From the NCBI GenBank assembly GCA_012931725.1, contig CM022945.1, positions 98,652,432 to 98,716,431 on the forward strand: a stretch of DNA of 64,000 nucleotides. Direction: 5' to 3'. Below the pieces are notes generated by a model. It saw only the letters and a program-made list of their open reading frames with translations. It ran no database searches and was not told the DNA's origin. This document shows, one piece after another, positions 34,088-44,457 of the stretch. Origin of the DNA: Litsea cubeba. Its lineage: Eukaryota; Streptophyta; Magnoliopsida; Laurales; Lauraceae. The number at the start of each line of letters is the position of its first letter. Positions within the stretch are counted from its first letter, which is position 1. Position numbers and translations under genes: made by a program.

Positions 34088-37000
34088 TTAAAAGTAAAAT
34101 TTCTTGAGGTGCGACGCATTCCATGGCCGCGGCAGCGGTTTCCCATCCATGTCTTCAAGCTTATATGCGGACCGCCCCGCGGTCGAGACTACCTTGAACG
34201 GACCGCGCCAGTTCGGGGCCAACTTGCCCTGATTCGGATCCTTATCTGCGGGCAGTGCCTTCTTCAGGACCAGCTCTCCGATGGAAAACTTCCTTTCCCG
34301 TACTTTCTGATTGTAATCTCTTGCCAGTCGTTGCTGATAGGCTGCTAAACGGATGGAAGCGGCTTCTCTGCGTTCTTCGGCCAGGTCCAGTCCCAGGGTG
34401 AGGTTTTTATCGTTCTGGGCCTGGTCAAAGAGCTCAGATCTGAGGGTTGGGAGACCGATCTCGAGAGGGATCACGGCTTCCATTCCGTATGCCAAGGAAA
34501 AAGGAGTTTCTGAGGTGGAGCGTCGCGGAGTGGTCCTGTAGGCCCACAGCACGCTGGGTAGCTCTTCTACCCACCTTCCTTTGGCCCCATCAAGTCTTTT
34601 CTTGAGCCCATCCAAGACCACCTTGTTGGAGATTTCAGCTTGGCCATTGCTCTGGGGGTAGGCCGGAGTCGAGTAGTGGTTTCTTATGCCGAGCTCCTTG
34701 CAAAAGTTTTTGAAGAGGCTGGAGTCAAATTGGGTCCCGTTGTCCGAGACCAAGACTCGAGGGATGCCGAACCTCGTGACGATGTTCTTCCATACGAAGT
34801 TCTTGGAGTCCCGCTCTGTGATGGAAGATAGTGCTTCTGCCTCGATCCACTTTGTGAAATAGTCGGTGGCCACTATCAGCCACCTTTTATTCCCCGGAGC
34901 TCGGTGGAGAGGACCCACGATGTCCAGCCCCCACTGTGCAAAAGGCCATGGACTGGAGAGCGGGCTCAAATCCTGTGCAGGTTGATGGAGGTTGTGTGAG
35001 AATTTCTGGCACTTCTCGCACTTCATAGCGTACATCTGTGCGTCCTTTTGCATGTATGGCCACCAGTATCCTTGGCTTATAGCCCGGTATGCTAGTGACC
35101 TTCCTCCGATGTGACTTCCGCAGATGCCTTCATGTATTTCGGAAAGGAAGTCTTCAACTCGGCTTGGGTGGACGCACTGGAGATAAGGGCCCATGAAGGA
35201 TTTCCTGTACAGCTTTCCTTCTGGAGAGAGCCAGAACCGGGCTGCCCGGAGCCTGATCTTGTGAGCTTGCACTCTGTCCTCGGGGAGTTGGTCGTCTTTG
35301 AGGTATGCGATGATGGGATCCATCCAACTGGGCCCGAGGTCGGCACACAGGATTTGCCGTGGTGGGCTGAGCTCTATACTTGGCGATGTTAGCGAGCCAA
35401 CTTCTATAGTTCTCTTTTTTCCAGCCTCGACGGCGGAGGCTAAGTTGGCGAGCGCGTCGGCATGCGAGTTAGAATCTCTGCCGATTTGTTTGATTTCTGC
35501 TTCCGGGAACTGGGAGAGGAGTTTTTTGGCGAGGGCTAAATAGGCTGCCATTCTATCGTCGCGAGCCTGATAACCTCCAGTGAGCTGGCTCGTCACCAAC
35601 TGCGAGTCACTGTAGATTACCAGCTGTTGAGCTCCGAGAACCTTGGCACTATTCAGTCCTGCCAGCAATGCTTCATACTCCGCCTCGTTATTTGACGCTC
35701 GGAAGTCAAGGGTCGGTGCTTGCTCGATTACTAGCCCTTCTGGAGACTGGAGGACTATGCCGACGCCGGCCCTTCTAGAGGTGGAAGACCCGTCAACGAA
35801 GACCTTCCAAGCCGAATCTCGGGAGGTGTCCCGAGATAGCTCGTAATCAGTCTCCGGGACTAGGCCATCCTGCCCCTCGCCCCCCAGTGCGGGGTCGAGT
35901 GGGCTCGGCGCCGAACTCGGAGGAGTGAACTCGACGATGAAGTCTGCCAAAATCTGCGCCTTGATCGCTGTCCGGGGCTGGTAATGGATATCGTACTGCC
36001 CTAGCTCCACGGCCCATCTCGAAATTCGCCCAGAGAAGTCGGCCTTCCGGAAGACGGACTTGAGTTGGTGCTCCGTAACCACCACTATCTTGTGGGCCTG
36101 AAAATAGTGTGAGAGCTTCCGAGAGGCACTGACGAGGGCCAGTGCGAGTTTCTCCATTGGCAAGTATCTGGTTTCGGCGTCGAGGAAGGTTTTGCTGGTA
36201 TAGTAGATGGGCTTTTGCTGCCCTTCATCTTCTCTGATCAGGACTGAGCTCACCGCGTGGCTGGAGACCGCCAAGTACAGGTACAATGTTTCGCCTTTCT
36301 TCGGGGTTGATAACAGTGGAGGCGAGGCCAAATAGGCTTTGAGTTCCTGGAGGGCCGAGTCGCATTCTGGGGTCCACTCAAATCTCAGGTTCTTTCGCAG
36401 CAATTGGAAGAAAGGGCGGCATTTGTCCGAAGACTTGCTGATGAAGCGGTTGAGGGCGGCAGCCATGCCGGTGAGCCTCTGGACCTGCTTCGTTGTTGCC
36501 GGGCTCTGAATTCCCAGGATCGCGGAGATCTGGTCCGGGTTTGCTTCGATACCGCGTCGCGTGACGAGGCTTCCTAAGAACTTGCCGGACCCGACCCCGA
36601 AGGCGCATTTGGAGGCGTTCAGCTTCAGCCCGAACTTTCGAAGAACTTCAAAAACTTGCCCGAGATCCGCCAGATGGTTGCGAGACTGGGTGGATTTGAC
36701 GACCATGTCGTCGATGTATACTTCGACTGTCTTGCCGAGGTGCTCCTGGAACATTTTGGTGACCAGTCTCTGATAGGTTGCCCCCGCATTTTTGAGGCCA
36801 AACGGCATCACCTTATAGCAGTAGGTTCCCCTGGGAGTGATGAATGCCGTTTTCTCCTGATCCGGCTCGTACATGGGTATCTGATGATAACCGCGGTAGG
36901 CGTCAAGAAAGCTCATCCTCTCGTGACCGGCGGTGGCGTCAATCATCTGGTCGATCTTCGGGAGAGGGAAGCAGTCTTTGGGACATGCTCTGTTGAGGTC

Positions 37001-39805
37001 AGTGAAGTCGACGCAGACCCTCCATTTTCCGGTCTTCTTCTTCACCACCACGGTGTTCGCCAGCCATTTCGGGTACTGGACCTCTCTGATGGCGCTTGCT
37101 TCGAGCAGTTTTTCCACCTCTTCGACCACGGCTGCAGACTGGTCGATTCCGGATCTTCTTGCTTTCTGAACCACTGGCTTGGCCTGAGGGTCTACATTTA
37201 GCCTGTGGCTCATAACCTCTGGGTTCACGCCTGGCATTTCCTGCGGGGTCCAGGCGAAGACATCTCTGCTTTGTAATAGGAAACTGAGCAGCTCGGACCG
37301 CTCCTGCTCGGCGAGCTGGCTCCCAAGAAGGAAGTACCTCTCTGGATCACTGGGGTCGATCCTGACCTCGGTGAGGTCCTCGATACTTTTTTCTCCTGGG
37401 TCACGGCCGACCCTCTCTAGCTCTGCTTCGAGCTCTGCCATGTGCACTTGCTTCGGCTCTTCCTCGCCGGACACCACGGCCATCATGCAACGTTTGGCCA
37501 TTTGCTGGTCCCCATTGACTGTGACCACCTCGACTCCGCCATCCCTTTCCAAAGGGAATTTGAGCTTTTGATGGTAGGAGGAGGGGACGGCTTCTATCTG
37601 GTGCAGCCAGCTCCTTCCTACGATGGCGTTGTAGGGAGAAGGCGTGTCCACTACAAGGAAGTCGGCCACCACTGACGTGCCGCCTACTTGGACTTTGAGG
37701 GAGACTCTCCCTTTGGGGTACACGGGCTTCGCGCTGAACCCTATCAGTGGGGTCCGCGCCTCCTGGAGGTCTTCTTCCGTGAGCCCCATCTTGGTGAAGC
37801 AGTCGAAGTAGAGGATCTCGGACGAGCTGCCGGAGTCGACGAGGATCCTCTGCACCTTGCAACTCCCCAACTTTAGGGTCATGATCAGTGGGTCATTGTG
37901 AGGGAGCTGAACCCCTTTCAGGTCCTCGTCCGAGAACCAGATCTTTGGCCTCTCTCTGCGAGCCTTTTTAGAGGCTGGTCCGAGCTCTGCCGACATGACC
38001 TGCTTCCCGTGTGAGGCCCTCCTGGCCTCGGCGCGGGCTTGACTGCTGCTCTGCTTGGTAGGGGCCAGGTGGATGACGCTTATAAGCCTCTCTGACCCAT
38101 CGCTGTCATGATTCTCCTCAGTTCGGCGCCGAGGTCGGTCGTTGCTCCCGCTGCCCGCTGCCTTGCAGAACTCCTTCAGGTGCCCGTCCTTGACGAGCCT
38201 TTCGAGATGGTCCTTGAGACAGTAGCAATCATTGGTGTTATGCCCGTTCTGCTTGTGAAAAGCGCAGAACCTGTCTTGATCTCTCTTGGAGTTATCGCCC
38301 TGCAAGGGGCGCGGCCACTTGAAGTATGGTTTTCCCTGGATCTTTTCCAGGATCTGGTGAATCGGTTCTGTAAAAACCGTGTTGACCCTCTCACGCGAAC
38401 GGTAAGATGGTTTGTGTCTCTTGCCTCCTCCCGAGGTGCGAGCCCAAGACGAGGCCCGGTCGCCCGAGCGATTTTCTCGGCTTGCTTCATCCCTACGGGA
38501 GGTCCTCCTTTCTTCGCCTGCGGACCGATCCTCATGCCTGGATCGGTCTTCCTGCCGCGATCGGCTATCCTGCCGAGATCGGTTTCCCTGCCGAGATCGG
38601 CCCTTGGAGACGCCGAAACTTTCGTTGGCGCGCGCCTCGTCCTCCTCTTGCTCGATATATTTATTTACCCTCGTCATGAGGGCTGTGACGGAGGGCACAG
38701 GATTTCGGACGAGCTCTCTCCTGAGCTCGCACCCCGGCAGGAGGGCGTGCTGGAAAGATCTGATTGCCACGTCCTCTGAGGAGTTGTCAATCTGGCTGTA
38801 GACTGTCCAGAACCTCTTTGCGAACTGAGTGACGCTTTCACTCCATCTCATCCTGAGGGCCATGATGTCGCTGTCGGTCTTGGGAATGACTCTATGCGCC
38901 TGGAATTTCCCGAGGAAGGAGTCCCGCAACTGGGCCCAGCTCGAGATCGATCCCTCGGGGAGCGCACAGAACCATTTGAGGGGTAGGTCCCCCAGGCTGG
39001 AGGAGAAGACTCTGCAGTTGAGATGCCCAACGTCACCCCAGACGGACAATTTCTGCGTGAAATGGCGGAGATGCGCTGCTGGATCCGAGGTCCCGTCGTA
39101 GAGGGTGAACCTTGGAACACTGAACTTCTTGGGGAGGGGGTACTCGATTATTTCTCTGGTGAAGGGTGACGAGTCGAGGCCAGCGAAGTCGGGGAGGTCC
39201 AGCTGGCTTTGGGCGAGCCCTGCCTCCTTCAGGGTGTTCTGGAGGGCCTGCCTGACCAGGCGGTTGATTAGAGCCTGCTGGTCTGCCGCCTCCGATCTCG
39301 GCACCGACCCTCTGTCCTCATGGTCATGGTAAGAACTCCCGGCGTGACTTCGTTCCCGACTCTTATCGTTCAGATGATCTCTTAAGTCTTTGCCGGTGAC
39401 GGGATCCTTCCTGCCTATGGGATCGCCGCCCCCGGGGACTACTCCCTTCTCTCGGAGCTGCTGCATGAGCTGGCGGATGAGATCATCTTTCTCCTGGAGG
39501 GCGAGATTCTGAGCCCTGATCGCGGCTTGAGCGGGGTCGGCTCTGTTGCCGTCGCGGTCCGAGTGGCGCCCGGACCGATGTGACCCTGCCGCTGCCGGGG
39601 CCTTGCCCTTCGAGAAGCGCTCCTGGAGGGGAGCGTTCAGCCGCGGTGGATCCTCCGCCTCTAGCGGCGATGACGCGGACTCAGTGTGGTAGCTTTCTAC
39701 CTCTGCGACTTCCCTTGACGCGTAGGGCAATGGTCCAGGGAGAACCAGCGGCCCTGGGGGGAGGGACTTCGGGTGCTCTGCGCCTCTCTTGTTTCTCGGA
39801 GCCAT
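34088..39805 (-). CDS. gag-pol: Gag-Pol polyprotein, Tat/Retand type, 1905 aa, intact
   Basis: One open frame from an ATG in good context (caccATGgct on the minus strand), 90 bases after the primer site. Order: Gag capsid region (about residues 215-370), basic R/S/E-rich linker (about 395-470), CHHC-type zinc motif CAFHKQNGHNTNDC starting at C514, aspartic protease with active site VDSGSS (D657), reverse transcriptase with FLDAYRGYHQ, MPFGLKNAGATYQ and YIDDMVV (Y1030), RNase H (about 1180-1290), a second archaeal-type RNase H (from about 1330; FVDGSS with D1338, NNEAEYEALL, YSDSQLV, SNSHADALA), then integrase with zinc-binding HHCC (about 1555-1600) and catalytic D, D, E near 1628, 1687 and 1723. 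It ends WNASHLKKFYF without a chromodomain. It would form particles, copy element RNA and insert the DNA. No stop or frameshift is present. Confidence 0.97.
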   Translation of the reverse strand: MAPRNKRGAEHPKSLPPGPLVLPGPLPYASREVAEVESYHTESASSPLEAEDPPRLNAPLQERFSKGKAPAAAGSHRSGRHSDRDGNRADPAQAAIRAQNLALQEKDDLIRQLMQQLREKGVVPGGGDPIGRKDPVTGKDLRDHLNDKSRERSHAGSSYHDHEDRGSVPRSEAADQQALINRLVRQALQNTLKEAGLAQSQLDLPDFAGLDSSPFTREIIEYPLPKKFSVPRFTLYDGTSDPAAHLRHFTQKLSVWGDVGHLNCRVFSSSLGDLPLKWFCALPEGSISSWAQLRDSFLGKFQAHRVIPKTDSDIMALRMRWSESVTQFAKRFWTVYSQIDNSSEDVAIRSFQHALLPGCELRRELVRNPVPSVTALMTRVNKYIEQEEDEARANESFGVSKGRSRQGNRSRQDSRSRQEDRSRHEDRSAGEERRTSRRDEASRENRSGDRASSWARTSGGGKRHKPSYRSRERVNTVFTEPIHQILEKIQGKPYFKWPRPLQGDNSKRDQDRFCAFHKQNGHNTNDCYCLKDHLERLVKDGHLKEFCKAAGSGSNDRPRRRTEENHDSDGSERLISVIHLAPTKQSSSQARAEARRASHGKQVMSAELGPASKKARRERPKIWFSDEDLKGVQLPHNDPLIMTLKLGSCKVQRILVDSGSSSEILYFDCFTKMGLTEEDLQEARTPLIGFSAKPVYPKGRVSLKVQVGGTSVVADFLVVDTPSPYNAIVGRSWLHQIEAVPSSYHQKLKFPLERDGGVEVVTVNGDQQMAKRCMMAVVSGEEEPKQVHMAELEAELERVGRDPGEKSIEDLTEVRIDPSDPERYFLLGSQLAEQERSELLSFLLQSRDVFAWTPQEMPGVNPEVMSHRLNVDPQAKPVVQKARRSGIDQSAAVVEEVEKLLEASAIREVQYPKWLANTVVVKKKTGKWRVCVDFTDLNRACPKDCFPLPKIDQMIDATAGHERMSFLDAYRGYHQIPMYEPDQEKTAFITPRGTYCYKVMPFGLKNAGATYQRLVTKMFQEHLGKTVEVYIDDMVVKSTQSRNHLADLGQVFEVLRKFGLKLNASKCAFGVGSGKFLGSLVTRRGIEANPDQISAILGIQSPATTKQVQRLTGMAAALNRFISKSSDKCRPFFQLLRKNLRFEWTPECDSALQELKAYLASPPLLSTPKKGETLYLYLAVSSHAVSSVLIREDEGQQKPIYYTSKTFLDAETRYLPMEKLALALVSASRKLSHYFQAHKIVVVTEHQLKSVFRKADFSGRISRWAVELGQYDIHYQPRTAIKAQILADFIVEFTPPSSAPSPLDPALGGEGQDGLVPETDYELSRDTSRDSAWKVFVDGSSTSRRAGVGIVLQSPEGLVIEQAPTLDFRASNNEAEYEALLAGLNSAKVLGAQQLVIYSDSQLVTSQLTGGYQARDDRMAAYLALAKKLLSQFPEAEIKQIGRDSNSHADALANLASAVEAGKKRTIEVGSLTSPSIELSPPRQILCADLGPSWMDPIIAYLKDDQLPEDRVQAHKIRLRAARFWLSPEGKLYRKSFMGPYLQCVHPSRVEDFLSEIHEGICGSHIGGRSLAYRAISQGYWWPYMQKDAQMYAMKCEKCQKFSHNLHQPAQDLSPLSSPWPFAQWGLDIVGPLHRAPGNKRWLIVATDYFTKWIEAEALSSITERDSKNFVWKNIVTRFGIPRVLVSDNGTQFDSSLFKNFCKELGIRNHYSTPAYPQSNGQAEISNKVVLDGLKKRLDGAKGRWVEELPSVLWAYRTTPRRSTSETPFSLAYGMEAVIPLEIGLPTLRSELFDQAQNDKNLTLGLDLAEERREAASIRLAAYQQRLARDYNQKVRERKFSIGELVLKKALPADKDPNQGKLAPNWRGPFKVVSTAGRSAYKLEDMDGKPLPRPWNASHLKKFYF

Positions 39806-39879
39806 GGTGATTGGAAAGGGTTTTAAGAAAGGTTTTGAGAGAGTTTTGGGAAAGGTTTTAAGGTATGGGTTAGTACTTT

Positions 39880-39895
39880 CCCACAGACGGCGCCA
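39880..39895 (-). other. Retand-like primer-binding site
   Basis: The minus strand reads TGGCGCCGTCTGTGGG, two bases inside the LTR. TGGCGCC-type priming sites are usual in Tat elements and differ from the Met type of the Tekay and LARD elements here. I do not commit to the tRNA. Confidence 0.85.
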
Positions 39896-39897
39896 AT

Positions 39898-40633
39898 TGT
39901 AAGTGCCTAAAAATTAAGGACTTTAGAGCAGGGGTTAGGACCCTTGATTCGGGTGATTTAGATGAAGGTTGCTGTGGCTCCGACTGGACCTGAAAAGGAA
40001 GAGAGGGAAGAAGCGTCAAAGGACCCTGGCTGCAGGCAGCGCAAGGCTCTCCGATGCTTAAGTTAGTTCAGGGAACGAGCAGGGGAGAAGGAGAGGAAAT
40101 TGCAGAGTGATAGTGTGTATAATGGGTTGCGTACCTTTGGATGGAAGTGGATGCGCTATTTATAGGCGATGGGGTTGACTTTCGTGGGCGAGTTCCAAGA
40201 CTGGGCCGGCCACTTGAGTGGCTGCGTCCACTCAGCCCATAACGCATTAAATGCTGACCCATGCTTCATTAAATGCTTGGCTTGCTGGGTCAGGCGGCGG
40301 TTCTGACTTTTGGGCCAGGTCCCATCAGGCCTGGCCCGGAGCCATGCCCTGGGGGCGCACGTGTCCCGTACGCGCTGTTTTGTCAGTAATGATAATCTGC
40401 AGGGCATGCCTTGGCATGCGCCGTTGTTCTGTCGCTGGTCCCATCAGTCTCTGTCAAGTCCGCGCTGCCGGGGTCGATGCCGAGGTCGGGTAGGTCAGTC
40501 TTCGAGAGCTCCCGCCTCGGCGAGTGCCGCGGTCCTTCAGCCGCGGTCACCCTTGGCCCAGGGGAGGCATAATCATCCTGTCCGGAGGCTTGGGCTAGTG
40601 CTGATCTCGGCTTAGTGAAAATACCCCCACACA
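39898..40633 (-). repeat. Retand-like element 1, right LTR (5' LTR)
   Basis: 736 bp, partner of 29519-30254. It drives the sense transcript leftward from the TATA-like site at 40164-40156. Confidence 0.96.
40156..40164 (-). promoter_or_regulatory. TATA box of the sense promoter
   Basis: tataaatag on the minus strand in a GC-rich context, about 470 bp into the LTR. Transcription would start near 40130 and run toward gag. The expected R-U5 is then about 230 bp. Confidence 0.7.
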
Positions 40634-40638
40634 ACAAA

Positions 40639-41007
40639 TATATTATCAAATCGGATATATTGTTGGATTTGTACAGATATCTGAGTATCATAGTTTCATC
40701 CCTACGAAGGAAAAAGGAATTTGCATAAGCCACAAGTATATCATCAATATATTCACACACCATCCGGCGGTTTGTCGACAGGGAGGTAGGATTAAAAGCA
40801 GTCGGTTAATCGTCTACAACCGCGGCCACTTTTAAATACATCCACACTCAACACCATCCTCCACCTTCTCAATCATCCTCGTCATGGTTATCAGTTGTCA
40901 CCGCTCTATCAAAGCTGGCAAATGCACTAACGCCGTTAGCCATCCCAAAAAACCAAACTCCCACACTCTCGAAGCGTCCCAAGTCGACGCCCTTTATAAT
41001 ATTGAGG
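40639..41007. other. Upstream flank of host gene
   Basis: Ordinary sequence with a short ORF (from 40884) that is not recognised. It probably belongs to the distal promoter region of the host gene at 41775. Confidence 0.4.
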
Positions 41008-41470
41008 TAGGGCTGTACAAAAAATTCCATATCATCATAAAACCGGACCGAACCGACCGAATCGGACGGTTAGGATCGGTTTATAGTAAATCGGTTCGGT
41101 TAATGGTTTGAAAATCATAAAAACCGTTTACATCGGTCGGTTATCGGATTGAGCCCACGGTTAACCGCTTAAATCGAACAGTTGCATTTAGTCCAAACTC
41201 TCTTTGTGGAGTAGAATTGCTTTTTATATGGGTCATTGGAATGTTGGATTTTTATGTTTGCACTAAATATTGGAATAAATGCAAATGACGGATATCATCA
41301 TTTTGAAATTTTTAATATTTGATTTTCAAAAAATAAAAATAAAAAATAACGATTTTCAATTCGATTTAAGCCCTCTCCATCGGTCGAATCGGATCGGTTA
41401 AAACCGACATATACTATTTAATTATTTATTTTAGTGTTAAATCGATCTCAACTGCCCATGTACAGCCCTA
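41008..41470. mobile_element. Non-autonomous hAT-type element, 463 bp, upstream of host gene
   Basis: Ends tagggctgtaca and tgtacagcccta are a perfect 12-bp inverted repeat. Subterminal regions carry many aaccgac, cggttcgg and atcggt motifs on both strands, like the element at 1945-2816. No matching 8-bp duplication was found, so the target repeats have decayed or the copy has been rearranged. It lies about 300 bp before the start codon of the host gene and may influence its promoter. Confidence 0.78.
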
Positions 41471-41641
41471 GACAGAAATCGCAGTCCATGTCATCCACTC
41501 AAACGCGGCAGCTCCAAATGGTCGGTCCCGTGTGCGACGAAACCTAGCCACATCTCCCTCCTTTTAATATCCAACCACACCACATGAATCCAAACAAAAT
41601 CGCATCAAAGAAGAGAGAGAAAAAAAAAAAAAAAAAAGGTC

Positions 41642-41663
41642 CCTTCCTCTTTGAAGAGGAAGG
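41642..41663. other. Perfect hairpin before the host gene
   Basis: ccttcctctt and aagaggaagg pair perfectly around a two-base loop, right after an 18-A run. If transcribed it would form a strong stem in the 5' leader about 110 bases before the ATG. Confidence 0.7.
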
Positions 41664-41774
41664 AACTACGAAGGAGAATACCGCCTTCTAAGTTAACCAA
41701 AGCGACGAATCTCTCTCTCTTCTTCCTGTATATATATTCCCCCTCCCCTTTCTCCTCTTATTATCAAATCTGCC

Positions 41775-42293
41775 ATGGGAACCCAAATCCTTCACCCTCA
41801 AGATTTCCTCAACGAACGGCTCAGATCTGTCCACGGCCTCAGACAGCCCTATTCAAGCCCTAGCCCTAGATCCTTCCGGAGATCGGCGCCGAGATCGGAA
41901 CCTAAACGACGGGTGCCGAGGAAATCCCCAAACCCTAATCCTAATCTCGTCATGGGCCAGGTGACGATCTTGAAACGAGGCGAGTCGCTCGATTCGATGA
42001 GAGTTCGTGGAAATGATCGAAGAAAGGCGGTGATTTTCGACGATCGGGATCTAATTGTGACTGGAACGGAGCGGCTCGGGCCGGAGCCCGAGTCGGTGAA
42101 GAAGGAGGTGAGGATCTCTGACCTGAGATCGGCGCGGGCGGTTCAGTCGGATGGGTACGCTGGATCTGCGTTCTCGCAGTCACCGTCTCCGAGCTCGCTG
42201 CCGCTGCCGACTTTCTCGAAGAGGAAGGAGGGGATTGCGGTTGTGCATGACTCGGCGACGAAGGATCTGAGGCGTATGCTTCGGATTGGTTGA
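41775..42293 (+). CDS. Host gene: small conserved plant protein, PNRC-motif-like, 172 aa
   Basis: Single-exon frame with ATG in strong context (gccATGg), a CT-rich plant-type leader and GC-rich codons unlike the flanks. The N terminus MGTQILHPQDFLNERLR, middle VTILKRGESLDSM, then IVTGTERLGPEPESV, and the C-terminal YAGSAFSQSPSPSSLPLPTF followed by SATKDLRRMLRIG are blocks I recognise from a plant protein family usually annotated as hypothetical. The SPSPSSLPLPTF segment resembles the proline-rich motif of animal PNRC proteins, which bind decapping factor DCP1, so a role in mRNA decay is possible but unproven. No signal peptide or membrane segment. Length fits the family as I know it, and it appears intact. 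Confidence 0.85.
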   Translation: MGTQILHPQDFLNERLRSVHGLRQPYSSPSPRSFRRSAPRSEPKRRVPRKSPNPNPNLVMGQVTILKRGESLDSMRVRGNDRRKAVIFDDRDLIVTGTERLGPEPESVKKEVRISDLRSARAVQSDGYAGSAFSQSPSPSSLPLPTFSKRKEGIAVVHDSATKDLRRMLRIG

Positions 42294-42466
42294 ATATCTC
42301 TTCATCTGTACGTGTTCGGATGTGATTAGATCTAATCTGATCTTCCTGTGATTTTTTTAAACGGGAAGAAAGGTCTAGAATTTGGGGAAATGATTTAGAA
42401 AGGCAAGTTGAAGGAAGGAAGCGAGGGTGGGATTTGATTTGATTTGATTCTCTTTATATGATGATG

Positions 42467-42515
42467 AAATGGAAATGGAAATGGAAATGGAAATGGTGTT
42501 TGGTGTTTGGTGTTT
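42467..42515. repeat. Short tandem repeats after host gene
   Basis: (gaaatg)n followed by three copies of tgtttgg, in the region likely to be the host gene's 3' untranslated part. Confidence 0.85.
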
Positions 42516-42719
42516 GGATGTCCTTTACATGTTATCTGGTTACAAAAGTTTATTACCGTGGAAATTTCGGATTTTTTTAGTTTGAGCATGATTATTGTCG
42601 TTACTTTTTTTTTTTTTTTTTTTGCGAATTAGATTTTGGTAATTATCTTGGAGGATTTCTCAATTGTTATGTGATGTTAGAAATCTGTAGAGTTTGGAAT
42701 CGTGAGAATGTAATATTAA

Positions 42720-43133
42720 GAAGGTAGCCTTCGGATTGACGGATTTATATTCCGTCACCAATTCGTTAATGTTGAAATCCGATCCGTGGAGGAGTGGATC
42801 GTCACCAATTCGTTAATGTTGAAATCCGATCCGTGGAGGAGCGGATCGGATCGGATTAATCCGTTTAATCCGTTATTGTACATTAGATGGAAGAAGAAAG
42901 AAGAAAAATTCCATAAATTTTGAAGCCATTATGTCTTTTCTATTCATAAGATTCATAAGGTTAGTGGCTCCTTATATATTTTTTTCTTATTTTATATATA
43001 TTAATTTATATTTAATGACAACGGATTGAATCCGCGGATTAAAGATGAAATCCGCCACTGATCCGTTGTTAACGGATTGCATAATTTTCAATCCGCGATC
43101 GGATCGGATTGATGGATTTTTTGTACGCCCCTA
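42720..43133. mobile_element. Probable hAT-type element, right end only
   Basis: The region ends ttgtacgccccta at 43121-43133, the same style of terminus as the elements at 1945 and 41008, and carries repeated ggatcggatt and aatccgatcc motifs near the end. No matching left terminus was found, so the left limit is approximate. Confidence 0.5.
42754..42847. repeat. 47-bp tandem duplication
   Basis: Two adjacent copies (42754-42800, 42801-42847) differing at one position (gagtgg versus gagcgg). It lies inside a transposon-like region rich in aatccgatcc motifs that ends at 43133. Confidence 0.92.
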
Positions 43134-44449
43134 GATTCATCTAATGCAATTGTGATGAAATAAATTTCTAATTGGTTTATAATAACTCGTCAGGAAGGCC
43201 CGACCCAACCCGTGCTTGTAACAAAATATAAATACTATAATATGCAAAAGTTCAAATAAAGCCTAAACTTATTAAATTAAGTCGTCTCTCATTTCCACAC
43301 CCCATTAATGATTGGGAAAGAATTTAAAAATTAAGTATTGAGTATGGGGAAAGAATTTCTCAATATAATTATGAAACAATCAAATGTACGTAGATGAAAT
43401 AATTTAATGAGATAGAGAGATAAAAAATGATAATTAAAAAAATGAACTAATGATATGTTGAAATCTATTGGGATGGAGACGAAGATATGGAGATAGAGAA
43501 GAATATTGTACTTATACTTAAATTGTTGAAGTGATTCGGAAGTGTAATAATGTCTTGGCTTCGTTTGAGAATTGGTGGTGTTGTGTATTCGGAGTTTTCG
43601 GAGTTTTACTAATGATCGACCATAAGGGGGTTGGCAGGTTCCTTGTCTTAAAAAGAAACCGAAGGAATAAGAATATTGTAGCAGAGGTTATTTATATACA
43701 AAATTATAAGATCGGCTACTATTGTTTGACAACTAAATATTTTACCATATATAAAATTGTATAAGAGTTTCATTAAAATTGAGTATTTTATCAGATTTAA
43801 AAAGTTTATATTATATGGAAAGTGATTAAAAGTGGGCCCGGATATTAAAAGGAGATGGTAGATATTAAAAGGGAGTGAGGCTCAAATTACCGGCTAACAT
43901 ACCTTTTAAGGTGTGAGATAAGGATCTATATATTTATAGACTCTAAAATAGGTAGTTCAACTGCATGAGTAATTTATAAGGATTGAGTGTGCCACATGTC
44001 ATTACAAAATCCCCAAAAGGAGCACCACATGTTGCTCTCCCACGAAGAGGACTGCTGTTTTAATATATATAACTAGCGCTTCAGGGCTTGTGCCCAACGC
44101 GAGCCTTTAATTCATCGAAGGAAAACCTAATTTAAATTGAAAGTAGACACCGAGTAAACAAACAGACTACATTTAATACAATTATATAAGAAATTCAAGA
44201 TTGATCACCATCTTTTGGAGAAACTCGTATACCTTTATGATTTCCCATTCATAGAGTGTGGATATTTGATATAGAGAGAGATGTTAGTTGAAAGTAAATT
44301 TAAATATAAATAGGAAGTAATTGTTGGTCAAATGCATGAAGGAGGCATGATTTTTTTATAAAGGCAAATATTTAAAAAAAATTTATATATAAATCTAAAT
44401 CAATCGTCAAAAGCAAAAAATCGATGAAAGCTACTGTCAGTGGCGTATG
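43134..44449. other. Intergenic AT-rich sequence
   Basis: Strongly AT-rich with only short, unrecognised ORFs (the longest about 77 codons from 43531). Nothing assignable. Confidence 0.5.
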
Positions 44450-44457
44450 ATGACATG

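Larger units (their letters stand above)
29519..40633 (-). mobile_element. Complete Ty3/Gypsy Tat/Retand-like retrotransposon, 11.1 kb
   Basis: LTRs of 736 bp at each end, perfect duplication acaaa outside (29514-29518, 40634-40638), primer site beside the right LTR and purine tract beside the left LTR, both for minus-strand transcription. The single 1905-codon gag-pol frame is open from end to end. Between pol and the left LTR lie a tandem repeat and an oppositely oriented spliced gene. A second RNase H of archaeal type after the first and no chromodomain place it in the Tat lineage, where extra ORFs are known. Only two differences separate the LTRs (29726 and 29997), so insertion was recent. 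It looks capable of autonomous transposition. Confidence 0.95.

Noticed and set aside
36656..37201. 181-codon plus-strand ORF, and other large plus-strand ORFs within 34109-39810
   Set aside because: They are shadows of the minus-strand gag-pol frame in GC-rich sequence; no start context, splice signals or domain support them.
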